Position numbers and translations under genes: made by a program. Below are positions 62,534-64,000 of a stretch of 64,000 nucleotides of DNA, in pieces; the stretch's first letter is position 1; each line of letters begins with the position of its first letter. Source of the stretch: Chitinolyticbacter meiyuanensis (GTDB lineage: Bacteria > Pseudomonadota > Gammaproteobacteria > Burkholderiales > Chitinibacteraceae). The stretch covers positions 3,105,925-3,169,924 of the forward strand of contig NZ_CP041335.1 of NCBI RefSeq assembly GCF_008033135.1. The letters run 5' to 3'. The notes beneath the pieces were generated by a model. That model did no database searches. It was not told the origin of the DNA and saw only the letters and a program-made list of their open reading frames with translations.

Positions 62534-64000
62534 TCAGGACTGCAGCGTGGGGCTGGGCATGCCGATGTGGTAGCCCTGTAGATAGTCGACACCGATCTCG
62601 CGCAGCACTTCGACAATGGCCTCACTCTCCACATACTCGGCAATGGTCTTGCGGCCCATGGCGTGTGCAATCTCATTGACCGCAATCACCATGTGCCGGC
62701 TCACGGCATCGTCGACCACGTCGCGAATCAGGCTGCCGTCGATCTTGAGGTAATCCACCGGCAGGTTCTTCAGGTAGGTGAACGACGAGAAACCACTGCC
62801 GAAATCGTCGAGCGCGAAACGGCAACCGCGGGCACGCAAGGCATCGATGAACTGCGTCGACTCCTGGATATTGGCAATCGCGCTGGTCTCGGTGATCTCG
62901 AAGCAGATGCGCTGCGGCGTCACGCCCGAATGGTCGAGCCGCTCCATCACGAAATTCAGCGTCTGCCGGTTCAGCGACTTGCTCGACAGGTTGACCGACA
63001 ACATGGTGCTGGCCGGGCAGCCCTGCAGCACGTCGATCGCATGGGCGATCACCCAGCGATCGATGGTTGCCATCAGATCGTAGCGCTCGGCGGCCGGAAT
63101 GAAGGCGCCCGGCGAGATCACGCGGCCATCCTCGTCCACCAAACGCAGCAGCACCTCGAAGTGCGGCTCGCCGCGCGCCGGGTCGGTGGGCACGATGGGC
63201 TGGAAATAGAGCCGGAACCAGTCCTGCTCTGCCGCCTGGCGCAGCGTGGCCAGCAGTTGCAGTTCGTTGTGCCGCCCTTCCAGATTCTCGGCCGAGCCGC
63301 GATACCAGGCGAAGCGGTTACGCCCCGCCTCCTTGGCGGCGTAACAGGCCACGTCTGCCCGGCTCATCACATCCTGCGGCGCGCACATCTCGCGATCCAT
63401 GCGCACGAGCCCCATCGAGCCCGTCACCACGAAGGGCCGATCGCCCCAGACGAAACGGTACTGCTCCAGCGCCAGCAACACGTTCTGCGCCAACTGCTGC
63501 GCATAGCGCTCGTCGGCGTTCTCGACCAGGATGCCGAATTCGTCGCCGCCAAGCCGCCCGACCAGCACGCCTTCGGGCAGGTGTTCGCGGAATTTCTGTG
63601 CCAGCTGCCGCAACAGCTCGTCGCCCGCCTGGTGGCCGCAGGTATCGTTGACCAGCTTGAACTGGTCGAGATCGAGCTGCATCACCACCCGTGCCTCACC
63701 GTATTCCTGCACCAGATCGCGCGCGGTGGCGAGCGCGGCCATGAAGCCGCGGCGATTGGTCAGGCCGGTAAGCTCGTCGTGCATGGCCTGATAGGCCAGC
63801 CGCGCGGTCAGTGCCTCGGCAGCACTGATGTCGTGCAGCGCCACCACATAGCCCATGCCGCCGCCGGTATCGCCGATCGGCACGATGGCCATCTCGACGC
63901 GATAGTGTTCGCCGTGGCGGTTGGTGATGGTGGTCTTGACGGCACCCGGTGGCAATGCACCGGTCTGTGCCAACTGCAGCAGCGAGGCGAAATCCGCCTC
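62534..64000 (-). CDS. PAS-GGDEF-EAL cyclic-di-GMP protein, 5' end missing
   Basis: At least 488 codons, open to the right edge, so the N-terminus is outside. Visible are the end of a PAS domain (GGMGYVVALHDISAAEALTARL), a GGDEF domain with intact GGDEF (GRLGGDEFGILV), and an EAL domain with EVL in place of EAL, NLSSKSLN, EITETSAIAN, DDFGSGFSSFTYLK and KIDGSLI. No RxxD inhibitory site is seen before GGDEF. EAL metal and catalytic residues look intact, so it could make or degrade cyclic di-GMP; the phosphodiesterase role is more likely. A terminator closes it. Confidence 0.93.
   Translation of the reverse strand, partial: EADFASLLQLAQTGALPPGAVKTTITNRHGEHYRVEMAIVPIGDTGGGMGYVVALHDISAAEALTARLAYQAMHDELTGLTNRRGFMAALATARDLVQEYGEARVVMQLDLDQFKLVNDTCGHQAGDELLRQLAQKFREHLPEGVLVGRLGGDEFGILVENADERYAQQLAQNVLLALEQYRFVWGDRPFVVTGSMGLVRMDREMCAPQDVMSRADVACYAAKEAGRNRFAWYRGSAENLEGRHNELQLLATLRQAAEQDWFRLYFQPIVPTDPARGEPHFEVLLRLVDEDGRVISPGAFIPAAERYDLMATIDRWVIAHAIDVLQGCPASTMLSVNLSSKSLNRQTLNFVMERLDHSGVTPQRICFEITETSAIANIQESTQFIDALRARGCRFALDDFGSGFSSFTYLKNLPVDYLKIDGSLIRDVVDDAVSRHMVIAVNEIAHAMGRKTIAEYVESEAIVEVLREIGVDYLQGYHIGMPSPTLQS

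Overview
This is a 64 kb stretch of GC-rich, tightly packed chromosome from a Gram-negative, flagellated bacterium. The gene content points to a betaproteobacterium, most likely in the order Neisseriales and possibly Chitinibacteraceae. Pointers are the DUF3579 gene divergent from argF, the tig-clpP-clpX-lon-hup-tRNA-ppiD block, UbiD, a type B L31 beside rho, and a complete flgBCDEFGHIJKL cluster. The placement is inferred from gene order and protein resemblance only. No insertion sequence, prophage, integron or CRISPR array is visible; nearly everything looks like core genome.

Layout. 1-6.7 kb: 5' part of tex, a degenerate Asd homologue (USG-1 type), an MdtD-type exporter, a DJ-1/YajL protein, a GltS-type glutamate transporter with no normal start codon, cheR, and a DUF1992 protein. 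6.7-11.2 kb: ubiD, hexose-6-phosphate mutarotase, a secreted dienelactone-hydrolase-like protein whose nucleophile is alanine, a crotonase, and an uncatalogued 59-codon gene. 11.3-19.9 kb: protein quality control on the minus strand (tig, clpP, clpX, lon, HU, tRNA-Val, tRNA-Asp, ppiD). 20-25.3 kb: a 114-residue orphan and an SRAP DNA-repair gene diverge from a promoter flanked by two GAAC-N4-GTTC palindromes; then a STAS protein, unknown proteins, a TraB/GumN protein, tas and a DUF486 protein.

25.3-37.5 kb: a TPR protein coupled to an L,D-transpeptidase, fabG-like, DUF3579, argF-leuE-argG, small conserved proteins (DUF2788, PpnP, DinB, YajQ), a PAS-GGDEF diguanylate cyclase, DUF3149 and a GT39-like membrane protein. 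37.6-41.3 kb: radA, trxA, rho and rpmE2. 41.4-52.4 kb: flgBCDEFGHIJKL on the minus strand, with sigma-54 promoter sequences before flgB and flgJ and a terminator-like hairpin between flgI and flgJ. 52.5-58.1 kb: a Fur-box-preceded DUF2325 gene, then pntAA-pntAB-pntB behind a long leader with competing hairpins, an MscS channel and a small membrane protein. 58.1-64 kb: quinone oxidoreductase, zapE, an AT-richer orphan, a 2-Cys peroxiredoxin, an orphan periplasmic binding protein and a GGDEF-EAL protein that runs off the right edge.

How they fit together: the flagellar cluster, cheR and two cyclic-di-GMP enzymes plus YajQ form a motility/second-messenger theme. Tig/ClpXP/Lon/PpiD and the peroxiredoxin/thioredoxin/transhydrogenase genes cover proteostasis and redox balance. 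The most interesting unexplained signals are regulatory: the pntAA leader, the SOS-like operator pair at 20.5 kb and the sigma-54 split of the flg cluster.
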